From NCBI GenBank assembly GCA_003344405.1, contig NOWV01000193.1, positions 62,001 through 126,000 of the forward strand: a DNA stretch of 64,000 nt, given 5' to 3'. The position numbers and the translations under genes are program-made. Position 1 is the first letter of the stretch. Each line of letters begins with the position of its first letter. The stretch comes from Trichoplax sp. H2 (taxonomy: Eukaryota; Placozoa; Uniplacotomia; Trichoplacea). Of this stretch, positions 14,895-26,305 are shown in pieces. A model generated the notes under the pieces. It had not been told where the DNA came from and did no database searches. It was given only the letters and a program-made list of their open reading frames with translations.

Positions 14895-15788
14895 TACATG
14901 ATTGCATCTAATTGCATCATGTCTACCTATTTCTACATTGTACAATGTACAGTACACTAAAGTGATACAACAGTAAAATATCTGCGTTGACTCTCGATTC
15001 TCATCAGCACAGTAACTTTATGTTTTGAATTGACAATATCTACTCGTCTTTTCTGATAACTAGAAGGCATCATTTTTTATGTAACTACCACTACTGTACT
15101 GTATACTAGAGACCCTCTATTATGGTTTCTACTGTACAGTACACTAGAGACCCTCTTAGGGTTTCTACTTTCTACTGTACTATACAGTGTGAACCAGTTC
15201 GAATCAGAGTACTTTAAGGTATCCTAAAATCACGAGTGTGATTCAAAATGTAATAAGAATTATACGAATATAAAGCTGAATAATAACCTCATTTTAATCA
15301 ATTAAATTAAAAAGCCAAGTTATTCAGCTTTATATTCGTATAATTCTTATTACATTTTGATTCACACTCGTGATTTTAGGGTACCTTAAAGTACAGTACA
15401 CCCGTACTCTGATTCGAACTGCTTCACACTGTACAGTACTGTACACACTGTACGCATTAGAGACTTACAGTACAGTACTGTACAGTACTGTACTGTACTG
15501 ATGAGATAAAGTCATGACCCCGTGACCTTTTGCCTTCATAGTACTGTACTGTACAGTATACCGTACATTGTACAGTACAAACATACAGTACTGTACCATT
15601 GACAACTACGTACTGTATAGTACAGTACAGTATCATTAATTTGCGCGTGAGATTGCTGAGTCATACAGTACTTTATGTACTCTACGCATTCCTTGCACAT
15701 TGCAGGTCACTCCAGTGTACACTACGGTAGAGCGTAAATTACTCTTTTAAGGTTCATGGCTTAAGCCATACAGTACAGAAGGCAAGTA
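14895..15788. repeat. Array segment, version 1 (left of scaffold gap)
   Basis: This 894-bp segment matches 15809-16484 almost base for base outside the insertion and the variable GTACW runs. It starts TACATGATTGCATC and ends AAGGCAAGTA exactly at the N run. Version 1 contains the foldback insertion at 15184-15432. The second version starts exactly after the Ns, as expected if two contig ends overlap and represent two haplotypes of one locus rather than a real tandem duplication. Confidence 0.85.
15184..15432. mobile_element. Foldback (MITE-like) element in array 1
   Basis: A 249-bp inverted-repeat element. The left arm (15184-15283) and right arm (15320-15432) are near-perfect reverse complements around a 36-bp AT-rich loop. 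Outer ends read ACAGTGTGAA and TTCACACTGT. The right arm has about 13 extra bases (near 15391-15404) that include a GTAC unit, so array-type expansion has occurred inside the arm. The segment is absent from the otherwise matching copy right of the gap, giving an occupied and an empty site. A target-site duplication cannot be defined because the insertion lies in GTACW repeats. No coding capacity; movement would need a transposase in trans. Confidence 0.8.
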
Positions 15789-15808
15789 NNNNNNNNNNNN
15801 NNNNNNNN
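15789..15808. other. Scaffold gap (20 N)
   Basis: A run of exactly 20 undetermined bases. The sequences on either side are two versions of the same segment, so the true gap size is probably negative (overlapping contig ends). Confidence 0.98.
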
Positions 15809-16484
15809 TACATGATTGCATCTAATTGCATCATGTCTACCTATTTCTACATTGTACAATGTACAGTACACTAAAGTGATACAACAGTAAAATATCTGCG
15901 TTGACTCTCGATTCTCATCAGCACAGTAACTTTATGTTTTGAATTGACAATATCTACTCGTCTTTTCTGATAACTAGAAAGGCATCATTTTTTATGTAAC
16001 TACCACTACTGTACAGTATACTAGAGACCCTCTATTATGGTTTCTACTGTACAGTACACTAGAGACCCTCTTAGGGTTTCTACTTTCTACTGTACAGTAC
16101 AGTACTGTACGCATTAGAGACTTACAGTGTACTGTACAGTACTGTACGCATTAGAGACTTACTGTACAGTACTGTACTGATGAGATAAAGTCATGACCCC
16201 GTGACCTTTTGCCTTCGTAGTACTGTACTGTACAGTACTGTATACTGTACATTGTACAGTACAATACAGTACTGTACCACTGACAACTACTGTACGTACT
16301 GTACAGTATAGTACAGTACAGTACAGTATCATTAATTTGCGCGTGAGATTGCTGAGTCATACAGTACTTTATGTACTCTACACATTCCTTGCACATTGCA
16401 GGTCACTCCAGTGTACACTACGGTAGAGCGTAAATTACTCTTTTAAGGTCCATGGCTTAAGCCATACAGTACAGAAGGCAAGTA
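15809..16484. repeat. Array segment, version 2 (right of scaffold gap)
   Basis: 676-bp counterpart of 14895-15788 without the foldback element. It differs in GTACW unit number and spacer identity: for example CTACTGTACAGTATAC near 16008-16022 versus CTACTGTACTGTATAC near 15091-15106. It also has a second copy of a short GCATTAGAGACTTAC unit. The homology stops at AGTA (16484), the same base at which version 1 meets the gap. Confidence 0.85.
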
Positions 16485-18379
16485 AGCTTTAGTAGTAGTG
16501 GAGCACTGTAGCACACCGAACTATGTATTGTGCGAGCTTACTTTTGCATATTTTGGATTTACCGATCATTCAGTCTGCCAGCGTACCTGATAGTGGAATT
16601 GCGGGCTAAAAAGTTATGCAGCTAAAGTTTTACATATACAGTACAGTTCACTGTAATCTGAGGTGTGAATAAGTTTACTGTGAACTCCATCTGAGACGGC
16701 TGACTTTATCACGCCATGTGTAGATTGTAGACTGCGCAGCATCACACCATACCATGTGGCCCACGCCACAGTTCGGCATTGTACTGTACACTGTACAGTG
16801 TACAGTGTACAGTGTACAGTTTTGCGAAGCAGGAACTGTGAACTACATGAAACACGCTAATAATACTAATGTAGTTGAGTACAGTACAGTACAGTACTCT
16901 TTGATTTATGCTACAGTCCAAACTACAGTACTGTACAGTACTGTACAAGGGGACTGACTGCATTGTAAATGAATTCATTTTTCATTGTAAAATATAGAGA
17001 CAGGTTGCTAGATACACACGGTGCAGTGAGGCGGTGTTAGGACAAGCAAACGTGGCACAATCCTTACCGAAGCACAAACTATCCTGCGCGTCATTTAACC
17101 GCATTTTTCAAGAAATTGGCTTAATATTTAGGTAGATAGCAATTAATCTTCATGAATCGATGTTACAGCGAAATTGTTTTTGTACTAGTTTGATGCTTAA
17201 ATTGGATAGAAAGATTTAGAAATTAAACCATGCCTCACCAACCATACATGTACCGATCAAAAATTTAGAAAATTTTTGCATATATCACCGTTCTATAGCT
17301 CGTACGAACCTCAATACTACAGTAACTCTACTGTGTTGTACATTCCGGGTTGTGTTTTGAGCGTCTAATTAACCCAGCATTCCCATGGAACACCAGGAAA
17401 TCGAAAAATCGCCGAAAGGAGGTGTGTGAATGTACTGTGGATTTATATAGCATACAGCATACAGTACAGTATATAATTTCCGATTGAACAAGTCACTGTA
17501 CTCATTACCTATACAGTACAGGACGTACAGTACAGTACTGTAGTGTACCAGAGTGATACTGTAATTGTCATCAGTACTGAACTGTACTGTACTGTATTGA
17601 TGCAACAATTGCAATTTCGAATGTGGGATAGCGTCGTACTGTGCAGTACTGTAGTGTATATACATACATACTGTACTGTACTGTAATGTAATTGTACTGT
17701 ACAGTATGTTTGCAGCCAAATAGATACTGGACGAGAGATGCTGCAATAAAGATTGCTGTACAGTATGTTTATGGGATTAATTAAGAATCATTTATTCGTC
17801 TAATATGCTTTGTAAAACCTGATGATCATCTCGTAATGGTCAATTCGATAGACACGTACAGTAAAAGTACAGCCGTTCAATATCATCGATATTTTCAGGA
17901 CTTGACATCGGTGTACGGACGATCAGGAAGGCTAATTTAGGTTTTAATATCGATTTTGCATCATGAAATATGTACGGATAGCTGCAGGACTATGAGCTAG
18001 TTTATGAGATCGTATCAATATCCAATCGATATGACTGGATATTGAACGAGGCATCATTAGATTACATCAAGAATTACATACGTACTTTGTATATGTAAAG
18101 TATACTATTGTGATGCATGGTATATCATAGTCAGATGCGTGCTTAGATAAGGCTGTCTTGAAACTTGTTGCAGTACTATCTGATATGGACAGGATATCCG
18201 TCAATAGCTATGATGCTGCCGTTGATACCCATCGAATTCGCTGGAATAAACCTCAAGATACTGAGGGTTAGCAACGAAAATTCTTCCCATAGATACCAGG
18301 CTAAATCGATTGTCTCCATCTCTACTATCGGATCAAACACAGAAGTAATGTATTGTTTGTAATTATTTTTACTGCCTAG

Positions 18380-20008
18380 GTACTCCAGAAGTAGCACCAT
18401 GTGGACTGTCACAAAAGACTTTCAAAATGCTGTCAGGACTTGTGATTGTAATTGCAATTGCCGTCTCCTGGGTTGGCTCCACTCAATTTGCACAGAGCAC
18501 CTATAGCGCAACATTTTTTGCACCGTATTTCACAACCTGGTATATTTGTGCTATTTCAAATAACATTCGAACATTGCTTTAGTTTTATCTCTTTCTTAAA
18601 GTGTGCAACTTCTTAGCACATTGATTTTGCAACGTCACCGCCTTTTAAAACTAAATTTAAGTAATTTAATGTTAATCGCTTTGATAGGTTTTCTACCTGC
18701 TGGATTATTGTATGTTACCCGACCATGTTACTTGTTGGTAAGCTGAAGGGCAGGTCATTTACTGAAATGTACAGGTATAGTGATATTAACAATTCATTTT
18801 AGGTGATATTTTAAATATAAATATCATGTTAATACTAATAGTTAGTGGACATTGCCTAATGGAATGCTGATAATCCAATACTGTAGGGAGAGCGAAACTA
18901 TCTACGGCCCGCGTGGGTTATGCTTGATGAACATACTCAAAATTGCTCTTCCATTCTGTATTTGCTGGATAGTAGCCAATTTCCTGTACATTTACGCTTT
19001 GGGATTAATTCAGCCATCCGACGTAACAGCAATCTTCTCGTCGACGTCAGCTTTTGTATATGTTTTTTCCTTAATCTGGTTAAAGGAATCATTTATGATA
19101 TTTAGGGTAGGCTTCCGTAATTTTTAATGCAAATACAATTTGGACGTTGCAGTCCTCTTTGCGAATTTCTGTGAAGAATATTGATCGACAATTCCGTAAT
19201 TTTTTAAAATTAACCTGAATTGTCTTGCAGGCGATGGCTACCGCAATATCAATTGTTGGAATAGTTCTCTTTGCCTACTCAGACGGCTTTGGTCGCTTTC
19301 AATTAGTTGGGGTATTCTTGACTGTTGGGGGTTCGATTGCGGCATCTCTGTATAAGGTAACTACAATGCTAAAGTGAAATAATGCATATTCTAATGCAAC
19401 TACGCTGATTATTATTCATGCTAAAATAAATTAATTATTTCACGTAGGTATGGTTAAAACGAGTTGTTGGAAACGCTTCTTTTAACCAGATAGGTTTTTT
19501 CCTGTCTGTATTAGGACTTTTGAATCTTCTCCTGTTTTGGCCAATTATTTTAATTTTGTATTATACAAACGCTGAGACAATTGATTGGAATAATCTTCCA
19601 ATAACTTTCTTATGTGGTTCAGCAGTTTTGGGTGTAGCGTTTAATTTCCTTGTAAACTTTGGTATCGCCTTCACATTTCCGCTGTTTATTTCGCTTGGAA
19701 CTGTAATTGGTATTCCAATAAATGCGTTAGTTGACACGATATTTCGCCAGAAAAGCTTTGGTGCTATTAAGATTGGTGGTAGCGCTTGCATTATTATCGG
19801 GTTCTTGGTAATGCTAATCGGGGATGAGAAATCCCGACAAATATCTGATAATATTATGAGCATTTTATGCTGTGGAAGATCAGTTCAATTTTGCCATAGA
19901 TCTACTGATAATGTTAAAGAAGATGAGTTAGAGAGTGACCCTAAAGATATTCCTTCAGTAGCAGATATGAATAGTCACAATAAAATTGAAAATGGAGTGA
20001 AAGCGTGA
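18380..20008 (+). CDS. SLC35F3/F4-like transporter, copy 2 (first exon uncertain)
   Basis: Plus-strand paralogue of the gene at 11652-14397. Recognised exons: 18380-18539, 18688-18774, 18887-19106, 19231-19356 and 19448-20008 (stop TGA). They give about 384 residues with phases 1,2,2,0,0, the same as copy 1, and the three middle exons have exactly the same lengths. Family marks include FFAPYFTTW, YRESETIYG, TAIFSSTSAFVYVFSLIWLK, the GFG.FQLVGV stretch, ASLYKVWLK and FPLFISLGTVIGIPINALVD. It ends in an acidic, polar tail of about 60 residues that should face the cytosol. An incoming phase-1 intron means a 5' exon is missing; 17836-17860 (ATG, nine codons, phase-1 donor) is one weak candidate. 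Expected to be a multi-span solute carrier; a thiamine-type substrate is inference from vertebrate SLC35F3. Confidence 0.87.
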
Positions 20009-21493
20009 GCCTATTCTATGTATTGTTGACAATAAGATAATTAGACTTGAAATCTTCAATATTGGACTTATACCCTGTTACTGTTTTACTGAAGCTGCCA
20101 TACCGATATTACTGTAATATCGCAATAATGTTATCGTTATGAATGTAGAGTTTGAATAATATTATTCAATTGTTTAAATGCTATCTATTGAATCGTAAAT
20201 ATGATATCGATGAATACTTTTTTATATGAGTATTTTACATTCTAAATATCAATACTTGGCCGTATTCTTTATTTGTTTGATTGATAAATTTCGCTTATCT
20301 TCCTGTCTTTCACTTATTATTTAATATTTTATTTAATTACTTGAATATTCGAGGAGGTTATTCAGACAGCCCTGGTTGATACTCTTCAATTGTTAGTTCT
20401 ATATTTTATAAGTTATGTCAACTTAATTTAATTCTAGGACTATACTCATATTCGTAAGATTTTCGAATAAAGTTTGAAGATAGGTTTAGCATCGTCACGC
20501 TATTTAACTATGTTGTTGATCTATTAGAAAAACAGATTCATGATACAGTACCATATGTATCAATTTTACCTTACTACTAAAGTACCGGCCAACTTCGATA
20601 TGATGAGGATATGTTGCTGCCTGCTTACATGTCCAGGAAGAAATAGTAATAAGGACACAAACATGATGTTCTGTTACATTATTCCCGTGGAATCGTCCAC
20701 TATGCAATAACATTTAAAAATATAATTGCAAGTATTGATTACTACTCTAGGATTTTAAATGCAAGTATTTGCTTAACTTGACAGTGTGCATGTCGGCCAT
20801 AGGTTGGAAATGAAATTATAACTCAGATGCAAAAATATACCGTTCATGGTTAAAATTTTCAATCCTACGTGTACGTTTAGGTATTTCACAGGACATACAT
20901 GTAGGTATTAAGTAGATGGCACAAAATATCTGAGTCTTCGAGATCAGGCTATAATTTTTAGCATTTTCATAATAACTTTTGATATCCTTCGCAAATTAAA
21001 CACCGTCGGCATTCCAAGTTTAAAGGAGGCTCAGCTTGGTATTTCTTAATATATTTCGAATTATAAATTTCTATCAGGGATGACGACAATTCCATGATGA
21101 TACTAAAGCTTTTGAAATGGTAGTTTAGAATCACGTTAATTTATATCGAATTGACGTGAATGTATGTTTCACAAAGTGTTGCAAGGTTCTGCGTTAGGAA
21201 AAGATAAATCTGAAAAATTGTTTTACTTTTTGTTTACAGATAATGAAAAGCATTAAAAACTAAACGTCATCTGCTATTAATTTGAGCATATTTTATTATT
21301 AAGTAATTGTAAATGTAGATTTTATCCATTAAGCGTAGTATATCATCACAAATAAATAATACAAGGTTAAACTACTTAAAAATAGCGATTAAATTCTATT
21401 AAATCAACGTAGGAACAGGAATTACGGTGAAAAGAACTAATTTAGTAATATGCCACAATGATAAATTAAGATATTGATTAAAACACTATGGTT
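20009..21493. other. Intergenic region with one exon-like segment
   Basis: Holds the 3' flanks of the convergent SLC35F-like (+) and MS4A-like (-) genes. On the minus strand 20570-20699 is open, with an AG before it and AAG|GTAAAA after it (phase 2 to 0). Its 43-codon translation contains HHVCVLITISSWTC and is unidentified. No matching neighbouring exons were found, so it may be chance. Confidence 0.35.
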
Positions 21494-22863
21494 TACCGAC
21501 TTTGTTCTTTTCCATTTACTTTGACATTTATCGTGGATTCCGCCGCATAAGAAATAGAAAGTCGCGTATTGACAGTTTCTGTAGCAAGTAATAAACGTAC
21601 GGTTAAAACTTTAGAATGCATTTTCTTAATATTATAACTTGTGAAATTATCTTTTTGTTGACTATCTAGACATATATATGGCTGTTGGAGATTTATTAAT
21701 TTTTCTGATTATCTAGTTTAGTATATTTTGATGTAACCGTATTTACCTTCAACATGGATCGTGTCCTCATCGCCATTTATAAAACTACAAGGGCAATAAC
21801 CTTGATCTGTTAGACTCTAGTAATCATAACAAAATATTACGATCGAATTTGCAATTACGTTATGTTATACTTGTGCAGTGATAATGCTGTTGTGCCTTTC
21901 CATTTTTTTTTTATATTACTTACCTTTGCTGGTTGACAGCAGCAGTAAACTGCCAAAATGATTAACGTTACTCCGCTGACAACAATTTCTAATGCTCCAG
22001 CAGCGAAAACAGCGTAAGAATACCAGGTAATAAATCTTCTATTGCTTTCCTGTCTGGATGATTATAAATGCTGCCACCGGAATGAAACTAACGAAGAAGC
22101 TTAGCAAGGTAAAGACAAAGTACCCTCGCAGCTATAAGGAAAGGTTTTAGATTTTAAGACTTAATTGTCCACAGTATTTTAACTTCTTAGACATTTAAGG
22201 AACATCTCAAGAAGCAAATCCTTTGATATAAAAAAAATTCACGATAGTATTCATTAAAAATGAAAGCTTCCTAAGTTGGATTTCATTACCAAATTAATCG
22301 TAGCCCGGTTTCGATTCAAGAAGCAACCAAAAGTACCAGCGAATGCATACTAAAATAGAATATCTATCATTAGTACTGTACGACTACTTATTGATCAATT
22401 TTTAATAAGATATGAGCTATCTTTTGTCGTATCTTAATCGGTATTGGATAAGTATACTAAAAAACTTCCAATTTTATCACACACATTTTAGCTACTATTA
22501 CGGTTTATTAGGATAAAAGCTTAATCATGAAAGCACTAGAATCACGAAATTAGTTAAAATATCCAATAATGCTAACTAACTATAATCGGATTATGTTTTA
22601 CTAACAAAAACGCCAATTCAAAATCCCACTCCAGAAGTAAAAGTAAGGTTGTAATGAATGTAGCGCTCGTTAAGACTGAAACCGACCATGGCTGTTATGG
22701 CAAAGCCAGCTAATAATTGATATAAACTGAGGATAAAGTATAAGGTGTGTAATATCGGTGGAAATGCTTGTAGTTGAGGTTCAAATTCATAAGTATCGAC
22801 AAGGCATTCGTTATTTTCTTTCGAATCTTGGCTTTCAGTCACGGCTAGAACCAATTCTCTCAT
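21494..22863 (-). CDS. MS4A/CD20-like four-span membrane protein with a frame break
   Basis: Five exons on the minus strand: 22630-22863, 22290-22349, 21924-22131, 21747-21816 and 21494-21579. Intron phases are 0,0,0,1, the same plan as the three MS4A-like genes at 34-52 kb. Exon 1 encodes a polar N-tail and the first span (LYFILSLYQLLAGFAITAM). Exon 2 gives the AGTFG segment and exon 3 the third and fourth spans. Exon 3 is 208 bp: its first half reads in one frame to a stop near 22051, and its second half (WYSYAVFAAGALEIVVSG) reads one base out of frame. All other exons and splice sites look intact, so this is either a one-base sequence error or a recent disabling mutation. The exon 1 donor (GTGGGA) is weak. 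MS4A proteins are small membrane proteins often tied to signalling or ion flux; function here is unknown. Confidence 0.65.
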
Positions 22864-25800
22864 TTTTTGTTGTTGTGGATGCCGTCATTGATGTAGAACA
22901 GAGTTAATAAAAATTAGTTATTCATAATATCCTGTTATATAGTCATGATACGCCTCATCTATTTCTCACTATTACTATATAATACCTTACTATATTGTCG
23001 ATCCATATATAACCTCAATAAGGGACCGTTATGATCAATATGCATTTGCTTCTATATATTATAAAATATCATTGTTTCGATGTTTCAATAACATTTATAT
23101 TTCGAACTAATGATTATATTTGATACTAGCTTCGTTCTAATTTTGGAGATTCTGAGTCAAGACAATGCTATAAAGCACTATTATTAAAAAGTATTATTGC
23201 AATAAAGATACAATTGAAATTGCTATTGTCAACGTAACATTAGATAGACCTTTGCTTCTAGCTTAAGTTTTAAATTATTCATGATCATACACAATGCAGT
23301 GTTTGAAATCCAACAGTTTGCAAAATGACCGATTTCGCATACGGTCACGTTCATATAGACAATTAAAACATCATTTACATGATGAATTATTATAATTCTA
23401 AAAATCATGCATGTACGTACAATATTTTTGGCCGAACAGTCTTTGAAGCTAGAATAAATATGGCAAGAGATTTATATAAAGAGAGAAATTTAATATTTAG
23501 CTTTGAAGGAGTTGTACTACGGCCCTTTTATTACTTTGAATGAATCTTTGATTTCGTTCTAGTCTTCTGTTAATAAACTTTCAATATCCAAAATGGAAGA
23601 GTAATGCCAGAATTTGATCCATAGAAATAATGTACGATCCCCGAGCTGAAAACCCGTAAATAAAGTATTAAGAATCAATTAAACATTCAAGTAAAAGTTC
23701 ATATTGATGCATCTGTTTTTAAAGTATCACATATCCACTAGGTAATCAACAGATTTATCTAGTCTAAGGTTTTAAATTAGAATTCTCAATAATCGATAAG
23801 AAGGAAATAACTCATTTTATTAATATATAGCTAAATCAATTATTAGTAAAATCAATATAAGAAGCAACATGTAATCTCTAAAGTATCAAAATTCTTCATT
23901 GTTATAAACTATTACAACAAAATTAAAATCGTAACGTAAACATACATAGTAAGTTAGAAATCTCAGTAAAATGATCTGAAATAGCAATAAGTACTTACAA
24001 AATTGAAATCATCGCTTCAGTTGCAGTTTACTATGCAGTTGCTTTTTAAAGTGATTTTTTTGTCTTGCCTTGAAAAGTAATTGTCTATGTTAAGCAATTT
24101 AAGCTTGAAAGTGAAGTATGCTATCTTTTATTACTACAAATATATGATTGTTTCAGCCGTAAATAAACTGGAATAAGGTGAATAAATACGATTTGACAGT
24201 ATACAGAAAGATGATAAATCAGTGATACTAAAGATATATCATAGTTATTCCAATTACATATGAAGATTCGAAAAAGTTTGCTTTAATTAAAAATATATAA
24301 ATTTACTGTTACTAAGTTAAACTTCTCTAATTTGTGTTAAATTTATTATTTTAATCGTAAATAAACTCTTATTTTTAGTCATAACAACAGCTTTAACTAA
24401 TAAAAGCCTGAACTTATAAGAATAAATCTCCCTTTACGACGGTCAAATTAGCTATATGCATGTGGAAAATTTTATTTTTTTCGAAATTAAATAGCAATTC
24501 TCCTAATTTTAATTCTCCTTTAAGTTTATTTTAGTAAAACAATACCCTACTGTTATACTCGTATTCCTACTAGTATCTTCTACTCTTTTTTAAATTTTGC
24601 TCTATTGTATAATAGGTCAGTAGATACAACTTCATTTATCCTAACATAGCGAAAGTTTCATGGCTAAACTAGTATTAACTACTATGATGGAGGGTTCAAT
24701 ATCTCAGAGGATTGAGATTTAGTCGCCATTTACAATTATTACAACAAAGGGTTCATAAAAGTAATGCTTTATTGTAGGTTAGTAATGTGAAGTACATTGA
24801 GGTAGTTACGGTAGATCAGCGTGCAAGCTGTCGTGAGTAACGAGTAGAAGTATTAGACTGTGAGAGACTAACTAGAAGACTAACTGAGAGGCTAACGAAC
24901 TCTGAGGTAGAAATCGCCGGTATTTATAGTTTTAAAGATAGAGCACATGTAGAGAATAGGATTGTGGAATTAGATACAACATATATCATAACAGGTTACA
25001 AAATAGCAGATGATTGTAGAAAACAGCGAGTACCGTAATAACTAAATACAGTAGTCTATATATGAATGTAGAGTAAGCGGACTGTAGATCTGTCTAAATA
25101 TAAGAGCAATACAACATGTCTATATTTAAGAGTAGAACATAGTTGCAGTATATTCTAAATACACTACAACTACTATTAATAACATAAATTTATATGAAAT
25201 CTTTCAAATCATTCCATTAATTTTCTACATTTTATTTAGCATCAATGTGTTATTGAGTAACATTATTGCCCTTTCTATCTCTAACAGGGAAATGTTAGAT
25301 TCTGTCAACGTTGTTCAATCATAACTACTTGAGCGGCATCTATCATAAATAAGCCTCTTACAGTGAGATTTCAATTAAAAGGTTTGAAATAGAATATAAT
25401 GCAGGTGATATCATTCACACCGACAAATTATGAAAACAATTCATAAATTGAATTGCAGGCATTTCATTAATTCTTCAATAATATAATTATAATTAAGCGA
25501 AGAGAGCCTTATGATCCTCATAGTAGTTTACTCTGTAAGACATTACCGAGGGTTTCGTTTGTTGGATGATTTTAGTTGTAATACTTTACCATAGTGTTTC
25601 GATGGTCTAAGACATAGTATTCCCTTCGTTATAAGTATTGCTTTATTTGACATTTACCAATGATATTTTGTGGGAAGAATATGAAATACAGTATACAAAT
25701 GTCGATAAACTCTAGATTACGTTAATTTGGTTCCAAGCAACAAATTCTAGTACGAAAAATTTTAAATACCATAGAAGACGATAGAATGATTTGCGGTGCC

Positions 25801-26128
25801 TACATTGGTATTTAAAACTGCAGGATACACTATTCATATATTTACACTTAAGAAGGTTCTTTTTCAGCAACATACTTTATTAATGCGGATTAATTAATAA
25901 AACTCTGTGTTCGATTTAGCCATTGGATATTAAATTTGGAACCTCAGTCTATAACTAGAATTAGTAGCATGAAAAATTTTCTGATGTTAGAGCATTAGAG
26001 ATTGAATATGTTATCGCCACATCGCTGTTCCTAAATAGTTGAACATTAATTAGAGTGACGTTGGAAAGCGGAAAATTGTACAGTAAATGCTAAATATGAG
26101 AAATCGTTAGCATCCTAATCAATTACAG
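22864..26128. other. Intergenic, partly repeat-like
   Basis: No recognised gene. 24680-25180 is compositionally different, with short direct repeats: a CTAAC-containing 12-bp unit repeated near 24864-24898, and two diverged GTCTA-TA-TTAAGAG blocks near 25096-25140. It might be an old LTR-type fragment, but no ends or coding were found. On the minus strand 23559-23645 looks like a possible terminal exon (acceptor TTTTCAG, 28 open codons, TAG) without partners. Confidence 0.35.
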
Positions 26129-26305
26129 CAAGCTATGATATTATATCGGAGCAATTCAGAAGATCGCGCAGGAAAGTTATTTTACATTTATAACCTATCG
26201 TGCATACATTCTTACTGGGATTATATAATCGAAATTATTGCTAGAGCAGAAGAATGTCTGAAATGCAAAAATTTACAGTCGGACCATTTTGAAATTGCAA
26301 TACAG
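26129..26305 (+). CDS. Unidentified internal exon-like segment
   Basis: An open 59-codon segment bounded by AATTACAG and ACAG|GTAATA, phase 0 at both ends. Its composition (SNSEDRAGKLF, YWDYIIEIIARAEECLKCKN) is more protein-like than the surrounding AT-rich noise. I do not recognise the family. No compatible upstream exon was found, and the downstream candidate near 26396 (eight codons then stop) is weak. It could be a fragment of a real gene, a remnant, or chance. Confidence 0.3.

Larger units (their letters stand above)
14621..17766. repeat. GTACW palindromic satellite array 1
   Basis: Dense clusters of the four-base palindrome GTAC separated by a single A or T, as in GTACAGTACTGTAC, form runs of up to about 30 bp at many places. 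Clear blocks lie near 14621-14652, 14931-14956, 15391-15500, 15539-15640, 16200-16330, 16780-16820 (here a 7-bp GTACAGT unit), 16875-16950 and 17455-17720. The runs are interspersed with non-repetitive sequence, itself partly duplicated. Because GTACA and GTACT are reverse complements in register, both strands read as the same GTACW pattern. The array fills the space between two divergent SLC35F-like genes. Open frames across it (rich in YSTVQYCTV-type peptides) are by-products of the repeat. Confidence 0.9.

Noticed and set aside
14895-16484. Real tandem duplication or CRISPR-like array
   Set aside because: Copies meet exactly at the scaffold gap, fitting unmerged haplotypes. The palindromes have no spacer/repeat periodicity of a CRISPR and the genome is eukaryotic.
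16151-17746. Several open frames rich in YSTVQYCTV-type peptides on both strands
   Set aside because: They are translations of the GTACW repeat, which lacks stops in several frames; not genes.
24680-25180. Solo LTR
   Set aside because: Composition and short direct repeats are suggestive, but no paired ends, target duplication or second copy were found.
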